Of a stretch of 64,000 nt of DNA, positions 24,311 through 32,564 are shown piece after piece; positions within the stretch are counted from its first letter, which is position 1; each line of letters starts with the position of its first letter. Position numbers and translations under genes: made by a program. Below the pieces are notes generated by a model. It worked only from the letters and a program-made list of their open reading frames with translations, ran no database searches and had not been told where the DNA came from. The DNA comes from an uncultured Tenacibaculum sp. (GTDB taxonomy: Bacteria > Bacteroidota > Bacteroidia > Flavobacteriales > Flavobacteriaceae), in contig NZ_CANLTU010000002.1 in assembly GCF_947494125.1 (NCBI RefSeq), positions 372,001-436,000 of the forward strand, in the 5' to 3' direction.

Positions 24311-24608
24311 ATATATAAGAGCTCAGAAAACAGTAGCAAAACAAAAAAACTTTTATAATCATTTACAGTTATTTGTTTTAATAATGTTAATAATAATGTT
24401 TTTTTCAAATACAATATTTAATTTTTTTGAGAATCATATTGCAAACCCAAACACCTTAAAATGGGCTAAAGCTAATATTTGGGTAAACTCATTATTATGG
24501 GGAATTGGACTTCTAATTTATGGTATCTATGTTTTTAAAGATAAATTTACTTTTATAGAGAATTGGGAAAGAGAAAAAATAAAAAGTATAATGAACGAAA
24601 ACGAATAG
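24291..24608 (+). CDS. 2TM domain protein, copy 4
   Basis: A 105-residue and most divergent copy: KYIRAQKTVAKQKNFYNHLQLF, two spans and IENWEREKIKSIM, in which the usual KDWE is ENWE. The start may be ATG 24291 or the next codon, ATG 24294; both overlap copy 3. Divergence of the tail suggests a different partner or a relaxed role within the array. Confidence 0.82.
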   Translation: MMIQEDKYIRAQKTVAKQKNFYNHLQLFVLIMLIIMFFSNTIFNFFENHIANPNTLKWAKANIWVNSLLWGIGLLIYGIYVFKDKFTFIENWEREKIKSIMNENE

Positions 24609-24611
24609 ATT

Positions 24612-24920
24612 ATGGACTCAAAAAAACAATCAGAAAAATATATAAAAGCAAAAAAAAGAGTAGAGGATATAAAAAAGTTCTATAAACATTTAACGTTTTA
24701 TATTCTATTAAATATTATTTTTATTGGCTATAGAATTTATAAAGATATTAATTATGGTAGTTCGTTTGTAGAAGCATTTACAGATATTAGTAATTATCGA
24801 ATTTTCTTTTGGTGGGGAATTGCAGTATTAATACATGCGGTTAATGTTTTAGGGAAAGACAAACTCTTTAATAAAGATTGGGAAGAAAGAAAAGTTAAAG
24901 AATACATGGATGAAAATTAA
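24612..24920 (+). CDS. 2TM domain protein, copy 5
   Basis: A 102-residue protein with KYIKAKKRVEDIKKFYKHLTFY, two spans with a medium loop, and FNKDWEERKVKEYM. It is last in the array and 9 nt before the LytTR regulator. As in the other copies there is no signal peptide or enzymatic motif; a role as a membrane partner of the kinase is inferred from the operon and from the kinase's own 2TM tail. Confidence 0.85.
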   Translation: MDSKKQSEKYIKAKKRVEDIKKFYKHLTFYILLNIIFIGYRIYKDINYGSSFVEAFTDISNYRIFFWWGIAVLIHAVNVLGKDKLFNKDWEERKVKEYMDEN

Positions 24921-24929
24921 TAAGATATA

Positions 24930-25685
24930 ATGAGTGTATTAATAATTGAAGATGAAAAACCAGCAGCAAGAAGATTAAGTAGAATGCTAGCTGAATTAGG
25001 AATTGAAGTAGAAACAATGTTACATTCGGTAGAAGAATCAATTAATTGGTTTCAAAAGAATAAACATCCAGAGTTAATTTTTTTAGACATTCAATTATCA
25101 GATGGGTTATCATTTGAGATTTTTGAAGAAGTAGAGGTAAAGTCAGCAATAATCTTTACAACAGCTTATGATGAATATGCATTAAAGGCATTTAAATTAA
25201 ATTCAATAGATTACTTATTAAAACCTATTGATGAAGATGAATTGAAAGTAGCAGTTGAGAAATTTAAAGAAAATCAACCAAAACAGTCAGATGTTCAAGT
25301 TAACATTGATGATATTAGAAAATTATTAATTAACCCAGTTGATAGAAAGTTTAAGAAGCGTTTTACTATTAAAGTAGGACAGCATATTAAGATTATACAT
25401 GTAGATGAAATAGAATGTTTTTATTCAGAAAATAAATCAACATATATTCATACAAACTCAAATAGAAATTATTTGATAGATCATTCACTTGAGCATTGGC
25501 AAGAACAATTAGATCCAGAGCAATTTTTTAGAGTGAATAGAACATATATTATTCATATAAACGCTATAAAAGACATTATATCATATACGAACTCTCGTTT
25601 AAAACTAATACTACACTCTTATAATGAAGCAGAGATAATTGTAAGTAGAGAGCGAGTAAAAGAATTTAAAAACTGGATTGATTAA
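24930..25685 (+). CDS. LytTR-family response regulator
   Basis: A 251-residue two-domain regulator. The receiver domain (1-120) has acidic residues Glu7-Asp8, phosphoacceptor Asp53 in IFLDIQLSDG and Lys98 in YLLKPID. The LytTR DNA-binding domain (about 150-250) has HIKIIHVDEIECFYSENKST, FFRVNRTYIIH and a final VSRERVKEFKNW. It is the evident partner of the LytS-type kinase at the head of the operon. LytTR proteins bind direct repeats; targets are not visible here. Confidence 0.95.
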   Translation: MSVLIIEDEKPAARRLSRMLAELGIEVETMLHSVEESINWFQKNKHPELIFLDIQLSDGLSFEIFEEVEVKSAIIFTTAYDEYALKAFKLNSIDYLLKPIDEDELKVAVEKFKENQPKQSDVQVNIDDIRKLLINPVDRKFKKRFTIKVGQHIKIIHVDEIECFYSENKSTYIHTNSNRNYLIDHSLEHWQEQLDPEQFFRVNRTYIIHINAIKDIISYTNSRLKLILHSYNEAEIIVSRERVKEFKNWID

Positions 25686-25698
25686 ACTTAGTTTAATC
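25680..25698. terminator. Hairpin between LytTR regulator and hutG
   Basis: GATTAAAC and GTTTAATC form an 8-bp stem with a TTA loop that overlaps the LytTR stop codon. No long T tract follows, so termination strength is uncertain. Confidence 0.4.
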
Positions 25699-25707
25699 CA
25701 AAATAAA

Positions 25708-26718
25708 TTACTTTCCTTGAGCTTTAATAAAATCAGAAATTAAATAACTTATAAATTTACCTACTTGACCAGCTGCGGTTTCGTCATTCATAACAGAAGG
25801 AGCTCCTTCACAAATATGAATATAAGAAGCATTAGGATTTTTACCAAAATAATGTACAAATTGCCTAGCTTGTAAAGGACTAAAACCACTTGAAGTCATA
25901 GCACTACTAGGAAAGTTTTGAATGCAATCTAAATCTATTTCAATACCAAAAGGTTGATCTTGAATAAAATTAGCAGTACGTTCTAACTCATTGTCAAATG
26001 AAATAGATTTGTAAACTTCTAAATCTTCGTAAGTATTATAATCAATCTTCGAATTATTATGAATATAATCAAAAATATACTGCGGAGTATAATTTTCATG
26101 TAAGCCAAACATAAAATATTTTTCTAAATATTTATGCTCAATTGCATATGAAAAACCATTACCACTATGGCGTTCTTCTAGTTGACGTAAATCTGTATGA
26201 GCATCTAAGTTAACAACGTTTATAGGTTGCTTTTTAGCTTCTGAAAGACCTTTTAAATTACCATAAGAATTGTTATGGCCACCACCAATTACAATTGGGG
26301 TTTTATTTGCATCTATGATCATTTTAATAACCTCTGATAGTTTTTTATCTATAGATTTTACTAATAAATCACCGATTTCTCTATCATTTTTATCAAAATC
26401 AGAAACATCTTCTAAATAATCTAAATAACCTAAAACGAAAATGTCTTTTCCACTAATAAATTGATTTTCTTGTGTGCTTAAAAAAGCTTTTAAAGCTGGA
26501 GTAAATGCTGTATGAGCTCCACCATTTCCATAATTCATTTTTACACCAATATCTTCTGGAACACCAAAAATAACAAACTTAGCAGATGATTTTTTTAGTT
26601 CTTCGGAAATGTTATTATTATTATTAGAAACAGTATGTATTAATTCACCAATCTTAGTTTCTCCTTGTCTAAGACTTACAAAATTTTTAATATCATGTTC
26701 TGAAAACGTACGCAACAT
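25708..26718 (-). CDS. hutG: Formimidoylglutamase (arginase/ureohydrolase family)
   Basis: Hydrolyses N-formimidoylglutamate to glutamate and formamide, the last step of one histidine-degradation route. The 336 residues carry the dimanganese site of ureohydrolases: His148 in GGGHNN, Asp172-Ala-His174-Thr-Asp176, and Asp262-Leu-Asp264 followed by the SSGFSP segment. I start at ATG 26718, one base after the hutI stop; the longer frame from 26754 would overlap hutI. Pairing with hutI fixes the substrate better than the sequence alone. hutH and hutU are not in this window. Confidence 0.88.
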   Translation of the reverse strand: MLRTFSEHDIKNFVSLRQGETKIGELIHTVSNNNNNISEELKKSSAKFVIFGVPEDIGVKMNYGNGGAHTAFTPALKAFLSTQENQFISGKDIFVLGYLDYLEDVSDFDKNDREIGDLLVKSIDKKLSEVIKMIIDANKTPIVIGGGHNNSYGNLKGLSEAKKQPINVVNLDAHTDLRQLEERHSGNGFSYAIEHKYLEKYFMFGLHENYTPQYIFDYIHNNSKIDYNTYEDLEVYKSISFDNELERTANFIQDQPFGIEIDLDCIQNFPSSAMTSSGFSPLQARQFVHYFGKNPNASYIHICEGAPSVMNDETAAGQVGKFISYLISDFIKAQGK

Positions 26719-26719
26719 A

Positions 26720-27952
26720 TTAAATAGCTTTTCCGTTAATAAAAACTGAATCAATTAATACCGAGCCAAAGTTATAAGGAATTGCTCCATAACTTAAAAT
26801 TTCTTTAGTAATAATAAAGTTTGCCTTTTTTCCTTTAGTAATACTCCCAACTTCATTAGAAAGATTCATAGCGTAAGCGCCATTTATAGTTGCTGCATTA
26901 ATAGCTTCTTCCGGAGTCATTTTCATTTTAATACATGCGGTGGCAACTACAAAATTCATATTTCCAGAAGGAGTAGAACCAGGGTTAAAATCTGTAGCTA
27001 AAGCCAAAGGTAATCCAGCGTTTATAATATCGCGAGCAGGAGTATAAGGAATACTTAAAAAATAAGAACAAGAAGGTAAAGCAACAGGCATTGTTTTAGA
27101 ACCTTTTAACGTTTCAATATCATCGGTATTCATAACTTCTAAATGATCTACAGATAAAGCATCGTGTTTAACACTTACTTGAACACCACCAATAGTAGTA
27201 AATTGATTCACATGCACTTTTGGAGTTAATCCATATTTTTTTCCAGCAGATAAAATTCTATCAGTATCTTCAACCGAAAAATAACCAGTTTCACAAAAAG
27301 CATCAATAAATTCAGCTAAATTTTCTTCAGCAATTTTAGGAAGCATTTCATTTATAATTAAATTAATGTACCCTTTTTTATTATTTTTATATTTAGTAGG
27401 AAAAGCATGAGCACCTAAAAAAGTAGCTTTAATAGGTAGATCATAATTATCTCTTAGTTTTTTAATTACTCGTAACATCTTTAACTCAGCATCAATAGTT
27501 AAACCATAGCCCGATTTAATTTCTAATGCACCAGTACCTTGTTTCATAACTTCTTCTAAACGGACAGAAGATTGTTTATATAAATCATTTTCTGAAGTTT
27601 GTTGCAATTTCTTAGCAGAATTTAAAATTCCACCACCATTATTAGCTATTTCTTCATATGATAAGCCATTGATTCTATCAACAAATTCTTGTTCTCTGTT
27701 TCCAGCATATACAATGTGCGTATGAGAATCACACCAAGTAGGTAATACCATTTTACCACTACAATCTATAGTTTTATCAGCAGAGATAGATAAATTATCC
27801 ATAACACCAAAATCTATAATTCGATCATTTTCAATAAGTAAAAAAGCATTTTTTATGGTTGGTAAAACATTCATGTCTTTCCCACTTACTTTTTTTATAG
27901 TATGTTCTCTAACTTGAATTAATTCCTTGATATTTATCAATAAAGTTGTCAT
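26720..27952 (-). CDS. hutI: Imidazolonepropionase
   Basis: A 410-residue amidohydrolase that opens the imidazolone ring to form N-formiminoglutamate, the substrate of the next gene product. The metal-binding motif is D-S-His77-T-His79 in CDSHTHIVYAGNREQEF; later landmarks are EIKSGYGL, ATFLGAHAFP, HVNQFTTIGG and the metal Asp in LATDFNPGSTPSGN. First gene of a two-gene minus-strand operon. It is divergent from the DUF3995 gene across 50 bp that hold two opposed -7 elements. Confidence 0.95.
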   Translation of the reverse strand: MTTLLINIKELIQVREHTIKKVSGKDMNVLPTIKNAFLLIENDRIIDFGVMDNLSISADKTIDCSGKMVLPTWCDSHTHIVYAGNREQEFVDRINGLSYEEIANNGGGILNSAKKLQQTSENDLYKQSSVRLEEVMKQGTGALEIKSGYGLTIDAELKMLRVIKKLRDNYDLPIKATFLGAHAFPTKYKNNKKGYINLIINEMLPKIAEENLAEFIDAFCETGYFSVEDTDRILSAGKKYGLTPKVHVNQFTTIGGVQVSVKHDALSVDHLEVMNTDDIETLKGSKTMPVALPSCSYFLSIPYTPARDIINAGLPLALATDFNPGSTPSGNMNFVVATACIKMKMTPEEAINAATINGAYAMNLSNEVGSITKGKKANFIITKEILSYGAIPYNFGSVLIDSVFINGKAI

Positions 27953-27962
27953 AAGTTGTTCT

Positions 27963-27984
27963 TAAATTTGGCTTAACAAATTTA
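27963..27984. promoter_or_regulatory. Opposed -7 elements for hutI and DUF3995
   Basis: TAAATTTG lies on the plus strand at 27963-27970, 32 nt before the DUF3995 ATG. The same octamer lies on the minus strand at 27984-27977, 24 nt before the hutI ATG. Predicted start sites fall within the 6-bp spacer, so the two polymerases would collide or compete. Confidence 0.5.
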
Positions 27985-28002
27985 CATTAAAAACGACAAA
28001 TT

Positions 28003-28434
28003 ATGATCTATTTTTTAGGATTGATTAGCTTTTTAATACTAGTTTTTATTTCTATAATTCATTTATATTGGTCAGTAGGAGGTAAGTGGGCTTTTAAGGA
28101 AGTAATCCCAACAAAAATAAATGGAGAAGAGGTAATGAATCCGAAATGGATAGATAGTTTGTTTGTAGGTGTATTTTTATTAATTATAGCAATTTTATAT
28201 GCTGTAAAAATTAACCTTTTTAAAACAGATTTAATACCAAGTTGGCTTTTAAACTATGGATTATATGTAGTTGGAGGCGTTTTTATATTACGAGCAGTAG
28301 GGGATTTTAAATATGTAGGTTTCTTTAAGAAAATTAAACAAACAAAGTTCGGGGTTAATGATTCAAAATATTTTTCGCCATTATGTTTGTTTTTAGGTGT
28401 AGTGGGAATATTAATAGAGGTTTGTTATGTTTAA
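28003..28434 (+). CDS. DUF3995 membrane protein
   Basis: A 143-residue protein with four membrane helices (about 3-23, 50-68, 83-100 and 125-142). It carries the DUF3995 signature: HLYWSVGGKWAF in the first loop, then VIPT, and LRAVGDFKYVGFFKK after the third helix. The function of the family is unknown. It is monocistronic, bracketed by the hutI divergent promoter and a 19-bp hairpin terminator. Confidence 0.85.
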   Translation: MIYFLGLISFLILVFISIIHLYWSVGGKWAFKEVIPTKINGEEVMNPKWIDSLFVGVFLLIIAILYAVKINLFKTDLIPSWLLNYGLYVVGGVFILRAVGDFKYVGFFKKIKQTKFGVNDSKYFSPLCLFLGVVGILIEVCYV

Positions 28435-28478
28435 TAAATAAGAAAGAGCAAAACATTTATTTTGCTCTTTCTTATTTA
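28435..28478. terminator. Long bidirectional terminator, DUF3995/DUF937
   Basis: A perfect 19-bp inverted repeat (28435-28453 with 28460-28478) has a 6-base loop. It ends both converging genes. Confidence 0.85.
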
Positions 28479-28485
28479 TATGAAT

Positions 28486-29133
28486 TTATTTCTTACCAAA
28501 GATGCCACCCAATAAACCACCTAGTAAACCACCAGATTTTTGTTGACTACCACCATTACCTAAAACCATACCAGCTACATCATCAACAATACTACCATCT
28601 CCATCAGCATCTAAAATTTGTTCTAAAAAGCTTTGCTCTTTTTTAGCAGAGTTTCCACCTAACAAACCACCTAGTAAACCACCTAAGTCATTAGAGTTAT
28701 TTACATTACTTTGACGAGATTGTTTTCCTAAAACTCCCATTAAAATAGGAGCTGCTGTTTTTAAAATATTAGCAACAGCGCCAGAATCCATACCAGATTT
28801 TTGACTAAGTACTTGTTCAACACCTTGTTGTTTATTACCTAAAACATGCCCTAAAATCTTACTACCGTCTTGTAAAACATCAGCATTTACACCACCTTTA
28901 AATAAATCTCCTAAGTTGTCTAAAATTCCACCATCATGTTTATTTATAGCTCCCATTAATCCTTCAGCTCCTTGCGAAGTAGTTGAATTACGTTGCATTG
29001 CTTTCATTAAAACTGGTAAAGCCATTGTTAAAACACTACTAGTTTTGTTAGTGTCTTGTCCTGTTGAACCCGCTACACCAGATATAATTGTTTTACCTAA
29101 GTCACTGTTTAATAAGTCTAAAATTCCTGCCAT
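28486..29133 (-). CDS. DUF937 family protein
   Basis: A 215-residue protein rich in Gly, Leu and Asn, with the DUF937 pattern: MAGILDLLNSDLGKTIISGVAG at the start, then VLTMALPVLMKAMQ, repeated LLGGLLGG segments (near 150-160 and 202-212) and a DADGDGSIVDDV loop that looks like a calcium-binding site. Such proteins are small, soluble or surface-associated and of unknown role. It diverges from the symporter gene; the 124-bp spacer holds a 15-bp palindrome. Confidence 0.85.
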   Translation of the reverse strand: MAGILDLLNSDLGKTIISGVAGSTGQDTNKTSSVLTMALPVLMKAMQRNSTTSQGAEGLMGAINKHDGGILDNLGDLFKGGVNADVLQDGSKILGHVLGNKQQGVEQVLSQKSGMDSGAVANILKTAAPILMGVLGKQSRQSNVNNSNDLGGLLGGLLGGNSAKKEQSFLEQILDADGDGSIVDDVAGMVLGNGGSQQKSGGLLGGLLGGIFGKK

Positions 29134-29162
29134 TTTATGTTATAATAAGATTAGTAATTAGT

Positions 29163-29177
29163 TCTCAATAATTGAGA
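29163..29177. promoter_or_regulatory. 15-bp palindrome in the DUF937/symporter divergent region
   Basis: TCTCAAT-A-ATTGAGA is a perfect 7-bp inverted repeat around one base. With no T tract and a position between divergent starts, it looks more like an operator than a terminator. Confidence 0.4.
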
Positions 29178-29257
29178 CACAAGTTACATATTTAAGGTCA
29201 CATTTTTTTTAAATATTTATTTTTACCTTACAGCCTTTAAAAAATTAAATAGATTAC

Positions 29258-30583
29258 ATGAAAAAACTGGCTTTACACTGGCAAATTTTAATAGGAATGA
29301 TTTTAGGAATCCTTTTTGGGTTTTTAGCATTACAATTTGGCTGGAATAATTTTATTGAAGATTGGATAAAACCATTAGGTACCATATTTGTTAAATTATT
29401 AAAGTTAATAGCTGTACCACTAATTATAGCATCATTAATTAAGGGAATTTCAGATTTAAAAGACATTTCTAAATTTAAAAACATTGGAGTTAGAACAATG
29501 TTAATTTATATAGGAACAACAGTTATAGCTATTACTATTGGTTTAGCATTGGTAAATGTAATTCAGCCAGGAGATGGAATATCACAAGAAACTGTAGATA
29601 AATTAACAAACACGTATGCTAAAAGTTCTAGTATTACAGCTAAAATTACAGAGGCAAATAAACAGCAGAGTAGTGGACCGTTACAATTTGTAGTAGATAT
29701 GGTGCCAGATAATGCAGTAAGTGCTATGAGTAATAATAAAGCAATGTTACAAGTTATTTTCTTTACTATCTTTTTAGGAATTTCAATGTTGCTAATAGGA
29801 GAAAAGAAGGCGAAACCATTAAAGAAGTTTTTTGATAGTTTAAACGATGCCATATTAAAAATGGTAGACCTTATTATGTTAATTTCTCCTTATGCTGTAT
29901 TTGCTTTATTAGCAAACGTTGTAGTAACATCTGGTGATCCAGATATATTATTAGCTTTATTAAAGTATGCAGGAGTTGTAGTGTTAGGCTTATTAATAAT
30001 GATTGTTTTTTATTCGGTTTTAGTAAGTGTTTATACAAAGAAAAATCCATTTTGGGTTTTAAAACAATTAAGCCCAGCACAATTATTAGCATTTTCAACA
30101 AGTTCAAGTGCAGCAACTTTACCAGTAACTATGGAACGTGTAGAAGAGCATATTGGGGTAGATAAAGAAGTGTCTAGTTTTGTATTGCCAGTAGGAGCAA
30201 CTATAAATATGGATGGTACAAGTTTATACCAAGCAGTAGCCGCAGTATTTGTAATGCAAGTTTTATGGCCAGAAGGATTAGGGTTTGCAAACCAAATGTC
30301 AATAGTACTAACGGCTTTGCTTGCATCTATAGGTAGCGCAGCAGTTCCAGGAGCAGGTATGGTTATGTTAGTAATAGTATTAGAGTCAATTGGTTTTCCA
30401 AAAGATTTATATCCAGTAGCTTTGGCATTAATTTTTGCTGTAGATAGACCATTGGATATGTTACGTACAACTATTAATGTAACAGGAGATGCAACAGTTT
30501 CTATGATTGTAGCAAAATCAGTAGGTAAATTAGGAGATCCTAAGCCTAAAAATTGGGACGATAATTACGATGCGGTAAAGTAA
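29258..30583 (+). CDS. Dicarboxylate/amino acid:cation symporter (DAACS family)
   Basis: A 441-residue inner-membrane carrier with the glutamate-transporter fold. The HP1 serine motif is STSSSAATLP (280-289), the sodium-binding NMDGT motif is at 317-321, and TM8 has DMLRTTINVTGD, in which Arg403 matches the residue that selects acidic side chains in GltPh. Aspartate, glutamate or C4-dicarboxylate are therefore the likely substrates, driven by sodium or protons. It is a single-gene transcript ended by a 13-bp hairpin. Confidence 0.93.
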   Translation: MKKLALHWQILIGMILGILFGFLALQFGWNNFIEDWIKPLGTIFVKLLKLIAVPLIIASLIKGISDLKDISKFKNIGVRTMLIYIGTTVIAITIGLALVNVIQPGDGISQETVDKLTNTYAKSSSITAKITEANKQQSSGPLQFVVDMVPDNAVSAMSNNKAMLQVIFFTIFLGISMLLIGEKKAKPLKKFFDSLNDAILKMVDLIMLISPYAVFALLANVVVTSGDPDILLALLKYAGVVVLGLLIMIVFYSVLVSVYTKKNPFWVLKQLSPAQLLAFSTSSSAATLPVTMERVEEHIGVDKEVSSFVLPVGATINMDGTSLYQAVAAVFVMQVLWPEGLGFANQMSIVLTALLASIGSAAVPGAGMVMLVIVLESIGFPKDLYPVALALIFAVDRPLDMLRTTINVTGDATVSMIVAKSVGKLGDPKPKNWDDNYDAVK

Positions 30584-30607
30584 AAAACTTAATTAAAAAT
30601 ATATTTG

Positions 30608-30643
30608 AAAACATCAATGAGTACTTTATCATTGATGTTTTTA
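30608..30643 (+). terminator. Terminator after the DAACS symporter
   Basis: AAAACATCAATGA (30608-30620) pairs perfectly with 30629-30641 around an 8-base loop and is followed by T residues. Confidence 0.85.
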
Positions 30644-30658
30644 TGAATTATAAAGAGT

Positions 30659-31498
30659 ATGAAACTTAAAATAGAAAGTCCAATAGTTTCAGTTGAATGG
30701 TTATATGAGAATATAAATGCAGAAAATTTAATTGTTTTAGATGCTACCATTACTAAAGTAGGAACAAAGGAAATAACTAAAGAAGAAAAACAGCAAATAC
30801 CAAACACTATTTTCTTTGACCTAAAAAATGTTTTTTTAGATAATGAAGGATTATACCCAAATACGATTCCTACAAAAGAAAATTTTGAAGAGGAAGTACA
30901 GAAATTAGGGATAAATAAAAATAGTAGTATTGTTGTTTATGATAGAATAGGAGTTTATTCTTCACCAAGAGTTTGGTGGATGTTTAAAGCTTTTGGATTT
31001 GAAAATATAACTGTTTTAAATGGCGGATTTCCAAGTTGGTTAAAGAATAATTATCCAGTTGAGGTTTTAAAACTAAAGCAAGTAATAAAAGGAGATTTTA
31101 TAGCTGATTTTAAGACAGAAAATATAAGTTTAACAAATAATGTACTCCAAGCATCAAAGAATAAAAAACTAATTTTAGATGCACGCTCTAAAGGGCGTTT
31201 TTACGCAATAGAACCTGAGCCAAGGGCAGATTTAAGAAGTGGTCATATACCAAATTCAAAAAGTTTGCCATATTCAGAACTGCAAATTGAAGGAAAGATG
31301 AGAGCAAAAGAAGAAATTCAAAAGATATTTTTAGATTTGAACCCTAATAAAGAAGATGTGATTTTTTCATGTGGATCGGGAATAACAGCATGTATATTAG
31401 CATTAGGAAGCGAAATAGCAGGATATAAAAGATATAAAATGTATGATGGCTCATGGACAGAATGGGCTAGTAATTTAGAACTACCAATAGAGAAATAA
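30659..31498 (+). CDS. sseA: 3-mercaptopyruvate/thiosulfate sulfurtransferase
   Basis: A 279-residue tandem-rhodanese enzyme in the cytoplasm. The inactive N-terminal rhodanese half (1-140) contains VVYDRIGVYSSPRVWWMF and LNGGFPSW. The active half (165-279) contains ILDARSKGRFYA, RSGHIPNSKSLPY and the catalytic loop CGSGITA, which fits mercaptopyruvate specificity (CG[S/T]GVT) rather than thiosulfate (CRxGxT). It is followed without a gap by the small TerB-like gene. Confidence 0.92.
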   Translation: MKLKIESPIVSVEWLYENINAENLIVLDATITKVGTKEITKEEKQQIPNTIFFDLKNVFLDNEGLYPNTIPTKENFEEEVQKLGINKNSSIVVYDRIGVYSSPRVWWMFKAFGFENITVLNGGFPSWLKNNYPVEVLKLKQVIKGDFIADFKTENISLTNNVLQASKNKKLILDARSKGRFYAIEPEPRADLRSGHIPNSKSLPYSELQIEGKMRAKEEIQKIFLDLNPNKEDVIFSCGSGITACILALGSEIAGYKRYKMYDGSWTEWASNLELPIEK

Positions 31499-31825
31499 AT
31501 GAATTTAGATTGGACCAAAAGAGAATTTGAAGTATATGTATTATTATATGCAGCGCATTGTAATCATATAGAAACAAAAGAAGAAAGAGAATATATACTT
31601 TCTAAAGTGGATGAAGAAACATTTAATAAAGTTCACACAGAAATTGTAGTTGAAAGTGAACATCAAAATATTGAAAAAATTCAACAGTATTTAAGTGAAA
31701 ATTCATATTCAATAGAAGATAGAAAAGAATTAATAAACGATATTAAAGAAGTTTTTTTTGCAGATGGAACTGTTGATGTAATTGAGAGAAAGGTGTTTTC
31801 TATGTTGCAAAAAATATTAAATTAG
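31499..31825 (+). CDS. Small TerB-like helical protein
   Basis: A 108-residue all-helical soluble protein. The C-terminal FFADGTVDVIERKVFSMLQ resembles the acidic helix-loop of TerB/DjlA-like domains (ADGxVxxxE), and an earlier acidic helix pair supports that fold. I am not sure of the family. It starts on the base after the sseA stop and must be co-translated. The strong hairpin behind it ends the pair. Confidence 0.6.
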   Translation: MNLDWTKREFEVYVLLYAAHCNHIETKEEREYILSKVDEETFNKVHTEIVVESEHQNIEKIQQYLSENSYSIEDRKELINDIKEVFFADGTVDVIERKVFSMLQKILN

Positions 31826-31850
31826 TAATTCTCTGTACTAAAGTATTAAT

Positions 31851-31892
31851 AGAAGTGAAGAAATTGATTATTAAATCAATTTCTTCACTTCT
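31851..31892. terminator. 18-bp bidirectional terminator
   Basis: A perfect 18-bp inverted repeat (31851-31868 with 31875-31892) has a 6-base loop. The stop codon of the converging minus-strand gene lies within the loop. Confidence 0.85.
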
Positions 31893-32383
31893 TGTTTTAA
31901 AAAGGCTATAGAAGTTTGGGTTGGATTTTCATTTTGAGAATAATCAACCAATATTTTTTCACGTAATTCCTTAGCAGTTTCTGAGGTCTCAGCTGTTTTT
32001 CTAAATTTAGCAATTATAGTAAGCTTAGCAGCTAATACAGCTTTCCAACTATCTTCAGAAACATATAATTGTTGCACCAAGTTATGTTCAAATTCTTGTT
32101 CAATATTGGCAATTAAAAGTTGTAAATAACTGTTAGTATTATCACCAATAGGGTTAATGCGAGTTAATAATTTTGAAGGGTTAATACGTTCACAAAATAA
32201 TAATAAACGTTCATATGCTTGAAGTTTTATAGGTAAACTCTCACGTTTTTTTTCAACTAAAGCATTAAACTTTTTCTCGTTATTATCTTGTTCTATAAAT
32301 CGACTTAATATTAAATAAGCAACTCCACCAGTAATTAAAGCGGGTAGTGCATAAGCTAATCCTTCTAAAATTTTATCTTCCAT
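31871..32383 (-). CDS. DUF7935-like single-pass membrane protein
   Basis: A 170-residue protein with one N-terminal membrane helix (about 8-27, LAYALPALITGGVAYLIL), then a cytoplasmic helical domain with LPIKLQAYERLLLFCERINPSKLLTRI, the conserved block of this Bacteroidota family. I chose ATG 32383 (MEDKILEG); the open frame continues upstream to 32572, but that 63-residue extension is unlike the family and overlaps the helicase start. The function is unknown. It diverges from the uvrD gene. Confidence 0.75.
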   Translation of the reverse strand: MEDKILEGLAYALPALITGGVAYLILSRFIEQDNNEKKFNALVEKKRESLPIKLQAYERLLLFCERINPSKLLTRINPIGDNTNSYLQLLIANIEQEFEHNLVQQLYVSEDSWKAVLAAKLTIIAKFRKTAETSETAKELREKILVDYSQNENPTQTSIAFLKQEVKKLI

Positions 32384-32564
32384 TTTTCTTATAATTAAAC
32401 GAAAGGCTAAGATACAAGTCTTCTTTAAAAATAGGATGAATGAGCAGTATAAAAATAGATTTGCACTAAATTTATATTTGTGAATAAAAAAAAGTTCACA
32501 TTCTTTATAAAACCTAAAAGAATGGTTAAATTTCCGTTTTAAAAATTCTTTCAACTTTTTTCTA

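Larger units (their letters stand above)
23101..24920 (+). repeat. Six-module tandem array of 2TM domains (one fused, five free)
   Basis: Six consecutive homologous modules of about 95-109 residues. Each has a basic helix with KY-x2-A-x4-VE-x2-K-x-FY, two membrane spans and a tail near KDWE-x-RKI-x-EYL. The first is the C-terminus of the kinase. The degree of divergence shows that these are old gene duplicates, not DNA satellite repeats. Confidence 0.85.
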
